From contig CBDEVT010000001.1 in NCBI GenBank assembly GCA_965243825.1, positions 1,612,001-1,676,000 of the forward strand: a stretch of 64,000 nucleotides of DNA. Reading direction: 5' to 3'. The notes under the pieces are model-generated. The model was not told the DNA's origin. It ran no database searches and saw nothing but the letters and a program-made list of their open reading frames with translations. Shown here piece after piece: positions 33,344-42,742 of this stretch; position 1 is the stretch's first letter; every line of letters begins with the position of its first letter. The position numbers and the translations under genes are program-made. The DNA comes from JAJCYX01 sp965243825 (lineage in GTDB: Bacteria > Chloroflexota > Dehalococcoidia > Lucifugimonadales > Lucifugimonadaceae).

Positions 33344-34489
33344 CTACTCGACCTTTTTTGTGCCTGTCGCCATTCGGTTAATAGCTTCCCAGTTCCATTC
33401 AACGCCCATGCCGGGCCCATCCGGCACCGAAACCATGCCGTCGCTATCGACCGCGTTCAGACCGTCTTCGTACCCTTCGCCGTAGATGTCGGGCGTCGTC
33501 TGCAGACACTGCGTGTCTGGATGCACCCAGACCATCTCGTAGTAGTTCGAGTTGCCGATTGCCGACATCGCATGACGTTGGGCCGGACCCGAGCCGTGGA
33601 TCTCTATGTCGGCACCGACGGACTCTGCAGCGGCAGCCAGTTTCATCGTGCCGGTAATGCCCTCGCCGTGTACCTGGCCTCTGATGAAGTCAGTGGCTCC
33701 CGATACCAGTAGATTCATCTTGCTGGACAGCCCGATTAACCTCTCGCCCTGGAGCAGGGGAGTCGAAACGTACTCACGCAGCCTCTGGTGTCCTAACTCT
33801 GACTGGCCGGACTCGTAAGGGTCCTCAATCCAGAAGAAGTTGGCTTCATCGCATGCTCGGCCGACCTTCAAGGCATCAGCGAAGGTCGGGTAGAGGGCAA
33901 ACGCATCCAGCATCAGATCCATCTCGCCACCAACTCGTTCACCGAGGGCGAGCATGGTGTCCACATGATCCTTCGTGACGGTGCGCGGGAACGGATGGAT
34001 TTTGAAAGCCTTGTAACCGATCTGTTTGCACTGCTCGGCGAAGTCGGCGTACGACGCTGCGTCGCTCAGACCACCTTCGACACTTTCAATTCCGCCGTTC
34101 ATTGTGCTGGCGTAGGCTGGAACCTTGTTGCGGAACCCACCGAGTAGCTGCGAGACCGACATGTCAGTCAGCTTGCCCGCGATGTCCCAGAGCAGAATGT
34201 CCACTGCCGCCGAGACCATCGGATTCACGAATCGCAACTCAACCGCGACTCGTTCCCTTTCCAGCACTTCCAGTCCAAGCAGATAATCGCTCATGGCCGT
34301 GATGTCGGTTCGGAGCGGATATTCACCAATCACGCCTGCGTCAGTGAACATCCGAGTCATGAAGAGCGACATCGGGTACTTGTCGCCGGGACTGTATGTC
34401 GGGATTGGAGTCTTCGGGTAAGGCCCGCAGTCCTCGATCTCCCACTCGATCTTAGTGACCTCAATGGCTGTGATCTTTGGCGACTTCAA
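33344..34489 (-). CDS. Enolase-superfamily (mandelate racemase/muconate lactonizing-like) enzyme
   Basis: 381 residues: an N-terminal capping domain and a modified TIM barrel. Visible active-site residues are Lys163 in KIHP, metal ligands Asp195 (LDAF), Glu222 (IEDP) and Glu249 (GER), and His298 in EIHG. These abstract a proton alpha to a carboxylate, usually in sugar-acid dehydration or racemisation. TTG start with GGGAG seven bases upstream. A second family member lies at 53.7 kb. Expansion of this family is a known SAR202 trait linked to breakdown of resistant organic matter. Substrate unknown. Confidence 0.9.
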   Translation of the reverse strand: MKSPKITAIEVTKIEWEIEDCGPYPKTPIPTYSPGDKYPMSLFMTRMFTDAGVIGEYPLRTDITAMSDYLLGLEVLERERVAVELRFVNPMVSAAVDILLWDIAGKLTDMSVSQLLGGFRNKVPAYASTMNGGIESVEGGLSDAASYADFAEQCKQIGYKAFKIHPFPRTVTKDHVDTMLALGERVGGEMDLMLDAFALYPTFADALKVGRACDEANFFWIEDPYESGQSELGHQRLREYVSTPLLQGERLIGLSSKMNLLVSGATDFIRGQVHGEGITGTMKLAAAAESVGADIEIHGSGPAQRHAMSAIGNSNYYEMVWVHPDTQCLQTTPDIYGEGYEDGLNAVDSDGMVSVPDGPGMGVEWNWEAINRMATGTKKVE

Positions 34490-34600
34490 GTGACGGCTCC
34501 CTGCAGTTTGGTTGGAGTGCCGAAGTCTACTTCGCAGTTAGGAGGACGTCACCTGAGAGCTGGAATCAGGCTGCCAGAGCCAACCAGGGGAATGAAGTGG

Positions 34601-35059
34601 CTATTTTTTCGTGCGCTCTGAGAACTCTTCGTGCGGCGGAACGTCTTCGCCGACGACATAGAGCCAGTAGTAGATGCCCATCGGACCCATGAACTTGAAC
34701 TGTTTGCGAATGTCGGCCATCAGGTCGTAGAAATCACCGAATGAGCGCAGGTAGTTCTTGAAGCCGTCATGTTCGTCGTCCAACTCGATCATCTTGCGAG
34801 CGTTACCCGCGATGGCCGCCAGCTTGCGCTTGTTGCGGATAACACGAGTGTCGTCGCCAAGCGCTTCGATCTTCTCCGGTCCGTAAGAGGCGACTGCGCC
34901 CACCTGGAACTCATCCAGCGCTTCTCGAATGCTCGGCCACTTTGCCTCGACGACCTTCCATGACATTCCGCTCTGGAAGACTGCCTTTGTCTGGATCTCG
35001 AGATAGTCGTCCAGCGATTTTGGCTCAATGCGCGGTGGCGCTCCCTGTTCAGATGGCAT
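34601..35059 (-). CDS. DNA-3-methyladenine glycosylase I-like protein
   Basis: 152 residues resembling the Tag family and shorter HhH-GPD relatives: FQSGMSWKVVEAKWPSIREAL at residues ~28-48, RVIRNKRKLAAIAGNARKM in the middle, and KFMGPMGIYYWLYVVGE near the end. Tag removes 3-methyladenine from DNA. It is shorter than E. coli Tag (~187) and lacks its N-terminal CxW zinc part, so specificity may differ. A strong AAAGGAG site precedes the ATG. Confidence 0.8.
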   Translation of the reverse strand: MPSEQGAPPRIEPKSLDDYLEIQTKAVFQSGMSWKVVEAKWPSIREALDEFQVGAVASYGPEKIEALGDDTRVIRNKRKLAAIAGNARKMIELDDEHDGFKNYLRSFGDFYDLMADIRKQFKFMGPMGIYYWLYVVGEDVPPHEEFSERTKK

Positions 35060-35081
35060 TTTTTGCTCCTTTCAGGATGAG

Positions 35082-35450
35082 TTACTCCACGTCTATTGCT
35101 ACAGGCAAAGCGGTCTCGGCCCAGTCGTCCAATGAACCGTCATATCCCGGCGCGTATTTTGCAAACAGCATTCGCCGCCCAGCCGCATCTTCGTCGTTTC
35201 TTTCAGTCAGTGCACGGGCATTGCCGCTAAACGTCTCACCGGCTATCCGTACTGTGACCGCAGGGTTCTTCATCAGGTTGCGCACCCAGTTCGAGCGGTC
35301 ACGTCCACCTGAGAGCATGTAGATAGTCGAATCTCGCACACCGAACCAAATCTCGATCTCCCGCGGTAGACCTGAGACGCGGCCAGTAGTCGTCAGATAG
35401 CAATACTGCTCTTCAGCAAGTTCGGCGAGTGCTTCTGCCTTATCGCTCAT
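35082..35450 (-). CDS. Split-barrel flavin/F420-type nitroreductase family protein
   Basis: 122 residues with the pyridoxamine-5'-phosphate-oxidase-like split barrel seen in deazaflavin-dependent nitroreductases: YCYLTTTGRVSGLPREIEIWF, IYMLSGGRDRSNWVRNLMKNPAVTVRI and a short C-terminal helix. It may use F420, FMN or heme. Start at 35450 is set by GGAG six bases upstream. The tight spacing (22 bp) to the Tag-like gene suggests one transcript. Confidence 0.82.
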   Translation of the reverse strand: MSDKAEALAELAEEQYCYLTTTGRVSGLPREIEIWFGVRDSTIYMLSGGRDRSNWVRNLMKNPAVTVRIAGETFSGNARALTERNDEDAAGRRMLFAKYAPGYDGSLDDWAETALPVAIDVE

Positions 35451-35554
35451 CGCTTGCTCCATGCGCTCTGTGTTGACGACGTATTCAATCTATCGTTTTC
35501 GACACCTGATAGACCTTCAGGATGGCAGAGGTCCGGCCTGATCAACTCTTCGTG

Positions 35555-36361
35555 TTAGCTGTAGGCCGTCCAGCCCTCTGCAAGCGGCCAGTTACTTATG
35601 CCGTCCTGCGGCTCGTAGCCGATGACCTCCCTCGCATGTTCAAGATCCCTGAAGCGGGTGAAGTTATCCGATACGCCGTACACGATCTCGAACTTCACAT
35701 TGTCCGGCGCTTCGACGCAACGTCGAACGACCTGTGCAGCGTCCCTGTGACTCAGATAGACAGCAGCCTCGCGAGCGTTTGCTGGGCGGTCCTCGGCGCG
35801 GACCCTCCCGAGCCGGATGCAGATCACGGACATGCCATATTGTTCGACGAACGATCTGCCAAGCGACTCACCAAAAAGCTTCACCGCGCCGTACGTGTTG
35901 TCGGGTCGAGCTTCATCAAGATGAGTCAGAACCGGAGCAGGCTGTGGAATGTCTGCGAGTCGAGCTTCAGTCATCGCCAGAAATGGCTCTTCTGTCTCGT
36001 AGGCGTGCATGGTCGAGCCGGAGCTACCAAACACGATTCGCTTTACGCCCGCTTCCTGCGCCGCTTCGAACACGTTGTGCGTGCCCCGTACGTTGACCTC
36101 GAGCTGCTGTGAATCGTCAGGACCGAGGTATGCCGCCATGTGCATGACTGTGTCTACGCCCTGGAATGCGGGGCGAATGGCATCCAGGTCCGTGATGTCC
36201 GCCGTGACGGTTTCGAATCCCTCAACAGGCCGTCGATTCAGCGCCCGTACGTTGTAATCACGAGCCAGGTCCCGACCGGCGATTCCGCCGATGATCCCGC
36301 TCATGCCTGTGACGAGAACGGTTTTCTGATCGTTAGCCACTCTCGCCATCTCCAAATCCAT
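35555..36361 (-). CDS. NAD-dependent epimerase/dehydratase (extended SDR)
   Basis: About 268 residues: NAD motif TGMSGIIGG, DTVMHMAAYLG, the active-site Ser in VFGSSGS and YGAVK. Resembles uronate dehydrogenase/GalE-type proteins. It is a tandem paralogue of the upstream gene (which has TGMSGLIGG, YAVTK) and overlaps its end by ~29 bases. The start is uncertain: ATGs at 36361 and 36349 and a GTG at 36337 are all possible. Substrate unknown. Confidence 0.87.
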   Translation of the reverse strand: MDLEMARVANDQKTVLVTGMSGIIGGIAGRDLARDYNVRALNRRPVEGFETVTADITDLDAIRPAFQGVDTVMHMAAYLGPDDSQQLEVNVRGTHNVFEAAQEAGVKRIVFGSSGSTMHAYETEEPFLAMTEARLADIPQPAPVLTHLDEARPDNTYGAVKLFGESLGRSFVEQYGMSVICIRLGRVRAEDRPANAREAAVYLSHRDAAQVVRRCVEAPDNVKFEIVYGVSDNFTRFRDLEHAREVIGYEPQDGISNWPLAEGWTAYS

Positions 36362-37109
36362 GCTGAGCCGCCGAATCACGCGGCGTGTAGCCCAGTAGTT
36401 CGTGGGCATTGCTCCAGTCGCGATAGTTAAGCGGATTGTCAGACACTGCGAAAAAGACCCCGTATCGCAAAGAGTCCGGCGCTTCGACGCAAAGCTTCAA
36501 CATCTGCATCATGTCGGCGTGACTGCACCAGACCGAAGCGTTACGAGCATTCAGCGGGACGTCCTCTATTTCGACCTTGCTGACGCGGATACAGATCACA
36601 GATAGCTCACGTGACTCTGTGTGCGCCAGGCCAATCGCCTCGCCCCAGAGCTTGGTCACGGCGTAGAGACCGCGTGGTCTGGGAGGGTGATCGACCGTGA
36701 TCATCTCGAGGTCCTCCGGACGCTCGATGTCGGGATCGCCGCTAACCAGTGATCGGTATGGCTCATCTTTTTCATAGCCGGCGATTACTGCACCGGTACT
36801 CGCCATGACGACGCGCTTCACACCGGCCTGGCGCGCCGCCGCCAGAACGTTATAGGTGCCGATCACGTTGGCGTTGTAGTGAACATCGAACGGCTGATTG
36901 CCGCGTGATGCCGCCATGTGAACAACGGTGTGAACACCCTCGAAGGCTGGCTTAATTTCGTCCAGGTTCGCGATGTTCGCAACGGTGTATGGAAACTCAT
37001 CGACCGGGCTACGGCCGATGCCTGTCACTTCGTAGTCATCTGAAAGATGCTTGGCGCCCAGTCCACCGATCAGCCCGGACATTCCGGTTATGAGGATCTT
37101 TTGCTTCAT
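36333..37109 (-). CDS. NAD-dependent epimerase/dehydratase (extended SDR)
   Basis: 258 residues: ILITGMSGLIGGLGAKHL, then a HMAAS segment, the active-site MASTGA and YAVTK. Paralogue of the next gene, with matching layout through DVPLNARNASVWCSHADMMQML / ...RPANAREAAVYLSHRDAAQVV. The ATG at 37109 is chosen because the frame upstream to 37244 lies inside the recG 3' end and has no homology. Located directly after recG. Probably acts on an NDP-sugar or sugar acid. Confidence 0.88.
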   Translation of the reverse strand: MKQKILITGMSGLIGGLGAKHLSDDYEVTGIGRSPVDEFPYTVANIANLDEIKPAFEGVHTVVHMAASRGNQPFDVHYNANVIGTYNVLAAARQAGVKRVVMASTGAVIAGYEKDEPYRSLVSGDPDIERPEDLEMITVDHPPRPRGLYAVTKLWGEAIGLAHTESRELSVICIRVSKVEIEDVPLNARNASVWCSHADMMQMLKLCVEAPDSLRYGVFFAVSDNPLNYRDWSNAHELLGYTPRDSAAQHGFGDGESG

Positions 37110-37116
37110 GTCGTTC

Positions 37117-39648
37117 TCAGGACAGTTCTGCTGGTCGTTCTTTCGCGAACTCAGCCAGTTCTTTGGCAAGCAGGCCGTTCTCTGATGCGGTGAGTTCCGG
37201 GTCAGCGGCCAGTAGTCTACCTGCCTCTTCGCGGCAGACCTCAATCAGGTCAAGATCTGCAGGCGTAGCGATGCGCATATTCGCCCAGCCGCTCTGGCGT
37301 GTGCCTGTGTATTCGCCCGGTCCCCGCAACTCCAGGTCTTTGTCAGAAAGTTCGAAGCCGTTGGCGGTACTTTCGACCGTCTGCAGCCTTATCACTGCAT
37401 CTTCTGATGGTTCATCTGAAAGCAGGTAGCAGGTCCCTGCGTTGCCACCGCGACCGACCCGCCCACGCAACTGGTGTAACTGCGAAAGGCCAAATCGATC
37501 AGCGCTCTCGATCATCATCACTGTGGCGTTTGGAACGTCGACACCGACCTCAATCACTGGAGTCGCAACGAGCACCTGCGTTTCACCGTTGCGGAAACTC
37601 TCCATTGCCGCCTGCTTCTCCGGCATAGACATGCGACCGTGCAACAGGCCCAGCTTCAGATCCGACAATGGGCCGTCTGAGAGGCGTTGAAATTCGGGCA
37701 CCGCGGCGCGTGCCTCTATGGCCTCTGAAGGCTCAATGAACGGGCAGACGACAAACGCCTGTCGACCCTTGGCAACCTCGTTTCTGATGTGTTCGTAGGC
37801 TTGCTGTCGGGCGAACTCATCGCGAGCCCACAGCGTCTTGAGTGGACTGCGACCGGAGGGCATTTGCTTCAGAACGGAAACATCGAGATCACCGTACACC
37901 GTGAGGGCCAACGTTCGTGGTATTGGTGTGGCTGACATAGCGAGCATGTGAGGTCTTGGCTCACGCTTGCCAAGTGCCGCCCTCTGTTCGACGCCAAATC
38001 GGTGCTGTTCGTCGACTATCGCGAGCGCCAGGTTCGGGATATCCACCGATTCCTGAAGCAGTGCATGGGTGCCGATCACTATGTCGATCTCGCCAGCCGC
38101 GATCAACTCATGCATCTTCGATTTCTGTGCCGGCGACTGGCTGCCCGTGAGCAGTCCGATGGTGATTTTTCGGTCGCCGTCAGGTGAAGCAGCCCGGGTG
38201 ACCGATGAGGGCAGCAGCGGAGTGGACTCCGCTTTTAGTTGACGACTCGTACTGAGGAAATGCTGTTCAGCGAGCACTTCGGTAGGCGCCAGGAATGCTC
38301 CCTGGTAGCCGGTTGCGACACAGGCAACGATCGCTGAGAGTGCAACGACTGTCTTGCCACTGCCAACTTCTCCCTGTAGCAGCCGGGCCATCGGAATTCC
38401 GCTGGCCATGTCTGCGAGGATGGCATCTAGATTCGATCTTTGGTCCGCAGTGAGGGTGAACTCAAGCGTCGAAAGGAACGCATCTGCGGTTTGCTGACCG
38501 TTTTCTATCACGGGTGAACCAGTCCGAGATTGCCATGCCTGCCGATTTCGGAGCATGAGTAGCTGGTTCAGCAGCAGTTCATCGAAAGCGAGCCTTCGAC
38601 GTGCTACCTCCGCGTCATGAGCTTTCGTCGGAAAGTGCATATCCGAGAGAGCTTTCGAGATCACTGGCAGATTCTGGCGTTTCAGGATTTCGGCCTGAAG
38701 CATGTCTCTCACTAGCGGGAGCCCGGATTCGAGCGCCTTACGCGCAGCGTTGCGGAGCGTACGCTGAGGCAAACCGTCTGGCGATGAATAGACGGGTAGC
38801 AGGTTCCCTGCATGCGTCAGGGACTTGCCGTCCCGATCAAGTACCTCGTATTCAGGGTTTTCGAGCTGGGCCTGGCCGCGGAACTCGTTGACCTTGCCGC
38901 TCAACGCAATATTCGTACCAGACTTCAGGCTGCCTGCAAGATATGGCTGGCCGAAGAACGTGACATTAACAAGCCCGGAGCCATCGCTGACCAGCACTTT
39001 TGCGGCTCCGTTGCGACCGATATTGACCTTCTCCGCGCGCACCACGTGACCGACGATTGTGGTCTCCTGTCCGAGCTCGAGCATGCCAACCCTGGTTGCA
39101 TTCGAGTAGTCGATGTGCCTCCGGGGGAACATCCAGAGCAGGTCAAGCAGGGTGCGTATGCCGGACTTGCCGAGCTTGCTGACTGTGGTTCGAGTGAGAA
39201 ATCCCAGTTCCTCCACCGGAACTTCAAGCGATTTCGGTGCTCCGCGAGAGCTTCCGCCAGGCCGCACTGGCGACCGACGCGAAGGTCGTTTCTTCGGAGC
39301 CTCGTTTGCTGACTCGCGTGCTGACTTTCGCTGTGGTTTTTGCTGGCGTTCTGTTGACCTTTGCGACGCAGGTGTTGTACCGGGCATTTCGAGCCTGTGC
39401 AGAACATTTGTGACCCACATCTGGCGCTGTCCGGGACCGAGTGCTGAATAGCGAGCGGAGTCACGCGGCGGCACAGAATTCAGCCACGGCACCCGCTTGC
39501 CAAGAGTGTTAAACAGTGCATCGAGTCCACCCATCACGGCCTGGTCGTTGTACCCGAGACTTCTTTCGTGCAGCAGCACTTTGCGAAGCGTCGCTTCGGC
39601 TTCGCTAGAGTTGGATATTCGAGTTTCGTGACGAGTTCGCGGAGACAC
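37117..39648 (-). CDS. recG: ATP-dependent DNA helicase RecG
   Basis: Regresses stalled replication forks and branch-migrates Holliday junctions. 843 residues: a ~150-residue N-terminal extension with a basic low-complexity linker (absent from E. coli RecG), then the wedge OB-fold (TTIVGHVVRAEKV), Walker A GEVGSGKTVVA, DEQHRFG, SATPIPRTLA, and the C-terminal helicase motifs ATPVIEVGVDVPNAT and QLRGRVGRG. Starts with GTG. It follows fakA and degV on the same strand, as in many Firmicutes. Confidence 0.97.
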   Translation of the reverse strand: MSPRTRHETRISNSSEAEATLRKVLLHERSLGYNDQAVMGGLDALFNTLGKRVPWLNSVPPRDSARYSALGPGQRQMWVTNVLHRLEMPGTTPASQRSTERQQKPQRKSARESANEAPKKRPSRRSPVRPGGSSRGAPKSLEVPVEELGFLTRTTVSKLGKSGIRTLLDLLWMFPRRHIDYSNATRVGMLELGQETTIVGHVVRAEKVNIGRNGAAKVLVSDGSGLVNVTFFGQPYLAGSLKSGTNIALSGKVNEFRGQAQLENPEYEVLDRDGKSLTHAGNLLPVYSSPDGLPQRTLRNAARKALESGLPLVRDMLQAEILKRQNLPVISKALSDMHFPTKAHDAEVARRRLAFDELLLNQLLMLRNRQAWQSRTGSPVIENGQQTADAFLSTLEFTLTADQRSNLDAILADMASGIPMARLLQGEVGSGKTVVALSAIVACVATGYQGAFLAPTEVLAEQHFLSTSRQLKAESTPLLPSSVTRAASPDGDRKITIGLLTGSQSPAQKSKMHELIAAGEIDIVIGTHALLQESVDIPNLALAIVDEQHRFGVEQRAALGKREPRPHMLAMSATPIPRTLALTVYGDLDVSVLKQMPSGRSPLKTLWARDEFARQQAYEHIRNEVAKGRQAFVVCPFIEPSEAIEARAAVPEFQRLSDGPLSDLKLGLLHGRMSMPEKQAAMESFRNGETQVLVATPVIEVGVDVPNATVMMIESADRFGLSQLHQLRGRVGRGGNAGTCYLLSDEPSEDAVIRLQTVESTANGFELSDKDLELRGPGEYTGTRQSGWANMRIATPADLDLIEVCREEAGRLLAADPELTASENGLLAKELAEFAKERPAELS

Positions 39649-39768
39649 AGGGCAGGGTGTGATACCAGCAGTGATTCCTGGGATTCATATCGGTAAAAGA
39701 CTCACCGCGAATCCTACTTCAATCGAGGTGCGTGTTGTCGCGATGTGGCAGGTGTAAACGAGTTGAAC

Positions 39769-40611
39769 TTACTCGGCTCGAATCATGCCGAATCCGAGCA
39801 TGCCCGGTCCTAGATAGGTCCCGACGACCGGTCCAAGCTGAGCAATCAACGGTTTTCCGTCAGGTGCATATTGCGAGAGATCGTTTGCGATCTCCTGAAC
39901 GAGTTCGTGATCAGTAGTGTGCAGAACACAGAGAGACTCGAGTGGGGCGGCGTCGGCCACCAGCGCCTTGATTCTGTCAATCCCGCGTGACCGGGTCCGT
40001 GCTCGCTCGATTCCGTGTGCCTCACCGTCTACCAGCGCCAGAATCGGCTTTATTCGCAGAAGCGAACCCAGCAAGGCCTGGGCCTTTCCGATTCGGCCAC
40101 CTTTCTGTAAATACTCCAGAGTCTCAACAAGGCCTGTGAATTTTGCCCTGGCACTCAGGTTTTCTGCTTTTTTGACCAGTTCTTCAACCGAATTACCCTC
40201 TGCTGCCAGTTCGGCGACACGAAGTGCCACCAGACCAAGTGCCATTGACGCCTGCAGCGTGTCCACAACCTCAACCGTGATGCCCTCGTTTTTGAGTTCA
40301 TCCGAAGCTTGCTTGGCTGCTGAATAAGTAGCACTCACTTTCGATGAAAGATGAAGCGAGATGATGGCATCGTGATCGTTTGCGAGTTCCCTGTAGACCT
40401 CCATGAAGATGCCTGCCGAGGGAGCCGAGGTTGTCGGGAAGATCTTTTCTGACTGGAGCCGGGTGTAGAACTCGTCGGCCTTTATGTCTATGCCATCTTT
40501 GAACGCCTCGTCACCGAAGTGGACGTAGAGCGGAACGACGGTGATGTGATGCTCCCGCGCCAGTTCAGCCGGCAGGTCAGATGTGCTGTCGGTAACTACT
40601 GCTACTGGCAT
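39769..40611 (-). CDS. DegV family protein (fatty-acid-binding FakB type)
   Basis: 280 residues with the DegV signature VVTDSTSDLP at the start, TSAPS in the fatty-acid carboxylate pocket, and VDTLQASMALG. FakB proteins hold the acyl chain while FakA phosphorylates it. FakA is the next gene upstream, so the two form an exogenous fatty-acid incorporation pair. Confidence 0.93.
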   Translation of the reverse strand: MPVAVVTDSTSDLPAELAREHHITVVPLYVHFGDEAFKDGIDIKADEFYTRLQSEKIFPTTSAPSAGIFMEVYRELANDHDAIISLHLSSKVSATYSAAKQASDELKNEGITVEVVDTLQASMALGLVALRVAELAAEGNSVEELVKKAENLSARAKFTGLVETLEYLQKGGRIGKAQALLGSLLRIKPILALVDGEAHGIERARTRSRGIDRIKALVADAAPLESLCVLHTTDHELVQEIANDLSQYAPDGKPLIAQLGPVVGTYLGPGMLGFGMIRAE

Positions 40612-40647
40612 GTTCTTGCTCCTGGATGACTACTTTTCGGCGCGATG

Positions 40648-42339
40648 CTACTCGATCGAGAGTAGAAAGTCGGACCCGGGCTGCCCGCCGTGCAGGATTT
40701 CTACTTCACTTCCTGGAAGTAATCTTGAGAGCCTGAGAGTCGATTCTTCAATGACCTCGTCAGTGGTGCCTGCGCCGGGATAGAGGGTTATTAGAGATTC
40801 TTCATCGACCTGGCCATCCAGCATCAGGTGCAGTACATCCACCGCGGTCTCGCCGGCTGCGACCAGTTTCTCATCAAGTACTCCCATATGTTGGCCCAGC
40901 CGCACGGCCACACCGTCAATGAGAGCATCTCGCTGTGCGATAGAGACGGATCCAGTACGAACCAACGGAATCGCTTCGTTCATCTGCTGAACGTTGTCTG
41001 TGATCTCGCGTTCCAGCGAAAACTCCAGTAACGCTGCAAGTCCTGCCTGCATTGAACGTGTCTCCAACACCTCAACCTTCTTGTTCTCAATCAGTTCAGC
41101 CGCCTGCTGCGCAGTTCCAATGACATTTTTGTTGTTGGGCAGGACGATTACTGAGTCCGAAGGAGCCCTGTCTATCGCCTCGACAATCTCAGCCGTGCTC
41201 GGATTCATCGAATCGCCGCCTGCCAGCAACTGAACAGCGCCGAGACCGGCGTTCTTGAACAGCTCCGTGAATCCATCTCCAATTGCCACTGCCACAATCG
41301 CGGTTATGAAATCTTCAGGCTCTGTTTCGGACTGAGCCTGCGTACCGGAGTGCCCGCTCGCCCATTCTCGGGCTTGTTCGTCCATATTGTGAATGTCAAT
41401 GTTCGATAGGGATCCGAGCTTCAGGCCTGCAGATAGAGCCATACCCGGGTCTTCCATGTGCACATGAACTTTCAGGACGGTATCGGAGCCAGCCACGACC
41501 GGTGAGCGGCCAAGGCCGGCCATTTGCTGCCTGACGGCTTCAGGATCCAGGTTCGTTCCTTCAATGGCGAAGACTGTGCAGTATCCCCATGCTTCTTCCT
41601 CAACGCCTTCCAGGAACTCAGCCCTGATACCGGTCAGTGACACCGCTCCGGGTTGTACCTGAGCGCCAGGGGGATCTATGCGTTCGCTCCAAGTCTCTCT
41701 TCCGGCCAGCACATCTGTGCCGCTCTTGAGCATGATCGCGAAGCCGAACCCGCCAGAGTCGACAACACCTGCATTGCGCAACACATCGAGCATCTCTGGT
41801 GTCCGGCGTACAGTGTCCATTGCTTGGTCGGCCGCTACCTGCATTACATGTTCAAGACCGGGTCGTTCGCTTACGGCTTTTTCGGAAGCATCCGCGCACT
41901 CACGAAATACGGTCAGCATCGTGCCCTCTTTTGGTTCGGGCACGGCTCGATAGGCAATCTCAGACGCGATACGCATCCCTCGTGCGAAACCCTGTCCACT
42001 CACTTCGTAGCCGTCGGCCAGTGATTCGGCGAGCCCTTTGAAATACTGCGCCAGGATCAAACCGGAGTTTCCGCGGGCGCCCAGAAGGGCGGCGCGTGCC
42101 ATTCGGGCGGATGTGATACTCGGATTTGCGTCGATCTGCCGCTCAAGCTCATCACGGATAGACCGCATTGTGAGCACCATGTTAGTTCCGGTATCACCGT
42201 CGGGAACCGGGAACACGTTCAACGCATTGATCGTGTCCTGATTAGTTTCAAGTGCTTTAGTGGCCGCCCGAACGAAGTCGCGGAGAAGGAAGCCGTCGGT
42301 ACGGCGAGTCGACCTGGCAGTGTCGGAGTAATCAGACAT
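40648..42339 (-). CDS. fakA: DAK2-domain fatty acid kinase
   Basis: Phosphorylates fatty acids bound to FakB to give acyl-phosphates for phospholipid synthesis. The DAK2 (DhaL-like) nucleotide domain is N-terminal, with NVFPVPDGDTGTNM (metal-binding aspartates) and GARGNSGLILAQYFKG, followed by the middle and C-terminal DegV-like part (VLPNNKNV ... VEVLETRSMQAGLAALLEF). The ATG at 42339 gives 563 residues and a normal N-terminus; a frame up to 42411 adds unrelated sequence. Divergent from rpmB. Confidence 0.93.
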   Translation of the reverse strand: MSDYSDTARSTRRTDGFLLRDFVRAATKALETNQDTINALNVFPVPDGDTGTNMVLTMRSIRDELERQIDANPSITSARMARAALLGARGNSGLILAQYFKGLAESLADGYEVSGQGFARGMRIASEIAYRAVPEPKEGTMLTVFRECADASEKAVSERPGLEHVMQVAADQAMDTVRRTPEMLDVLRNAGVVDSGGFGFAIMLKSGTDVLAGRETWSERIDPPGAQVQPGAVSLTGIRAEFLEGVEEEAWGYCTVFAIEGTNLDPEAVRQQMAGLGRSPVVAGSDTVLKVHVHMEDPGMALSAGLKLGSLSNIDIHNMDEQAREWASGHSGTQAQSETEPEDFITAIVAVAIGDGFTELFKNAGLGAVQLLAGGDSMNPSTAEIVEAIDRAPSDSVIVLPNNKNVIGTAQQAAELIENKKVEVLETRSMQAGLAALLEFSLEREITDNVQQMNEAIPLVRTGSVSIAQRDALIDGVAVRLGQHMGVLDEKLVAAGETAVDVLHLMLDGQVDEESLITLYPGAGTTDEVIEESTLRLSRLLPGSEVEILHGGQPGSDFLLSIE

Positions 42340-42518
42340 ATGGGCTGCAACGAACTGGCCAGAGCAGGCTTTGGTGGCAATAAGCGAATATTGCCCGCAA
42401 CTGGACCGCATGGTAGCTTAGTATGTCGGCGTCGCTCAATTTAACATTAGCGCTGTCGATCACCATTAGTAACGCTTTTTCGACGTACTTTGTGTACGGA
42501 ATCTCACAAGGATCTAGC

Positions 42519-42722
42519 ATGGCCAAGTGTCACGTCTGCGGAAAGGGCCCACAGTTCGGGCACAACCGCAGCCATGCGTTGAACGCAACCCGGAAGATCT
42601 CACAGCCGAACGTGTTCAAGAAGAACCTCGTGATCGACGGTGAGAAGAAGCGGATGAACGTTTGTGCTCGCTGCATCAGGACGATGCAGAAGAAGGGCAA
42701 GCTTCAGATCGCTACAAAGTAG
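42519..42722 (+). CDS. rpmB: 50S ribosomal protein L28
   Basis: 67 residues with the L28 core GPQFGHNRSHALNATRK and two zinc-binding CxxC pairs (CHVCGKGP; CARCIRTM), so it is the zinc (C+) form. AAGGA stands six bases before the ATG at 42519; the longer upstream frame is untranslated leader. rpmB next to fakA and recG is a conserved order. Confidence 0.97.
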   Translation: MAKCHVCGKGPQFGHNRSHALNATRKISQPNVFKKNLVIDGEKKRMNVCARCIRTMQKKGKLQIATK

Positions 42723-42742
42723 TTCGAGTTAGCTCGCTACTT
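42717..42742. terminator. Bidirectional terminator between rpmB and rpe
   Basis: AAGTAG-TT-CGAG-TTAG-CTCG-CTACTT forms a stem that covers both stop codons of the convergent genes. A T-run (CTTTT) follows on the + strand and an AAAG/CTTT stretch on the other side gives TTTG on the - strand. Confidence 0.6.

Noticed and set aside
32695..33420. 2H phosphoesterase starting at 33420
   Set aside because: The added residues are basic low-complexity sequence; a GTG at 33288 has a good ribosome site.
36333..37244. SDR protein extended to 37244
   Set aside because: The extension is read from the recG 3' end and has no SDR sequence.
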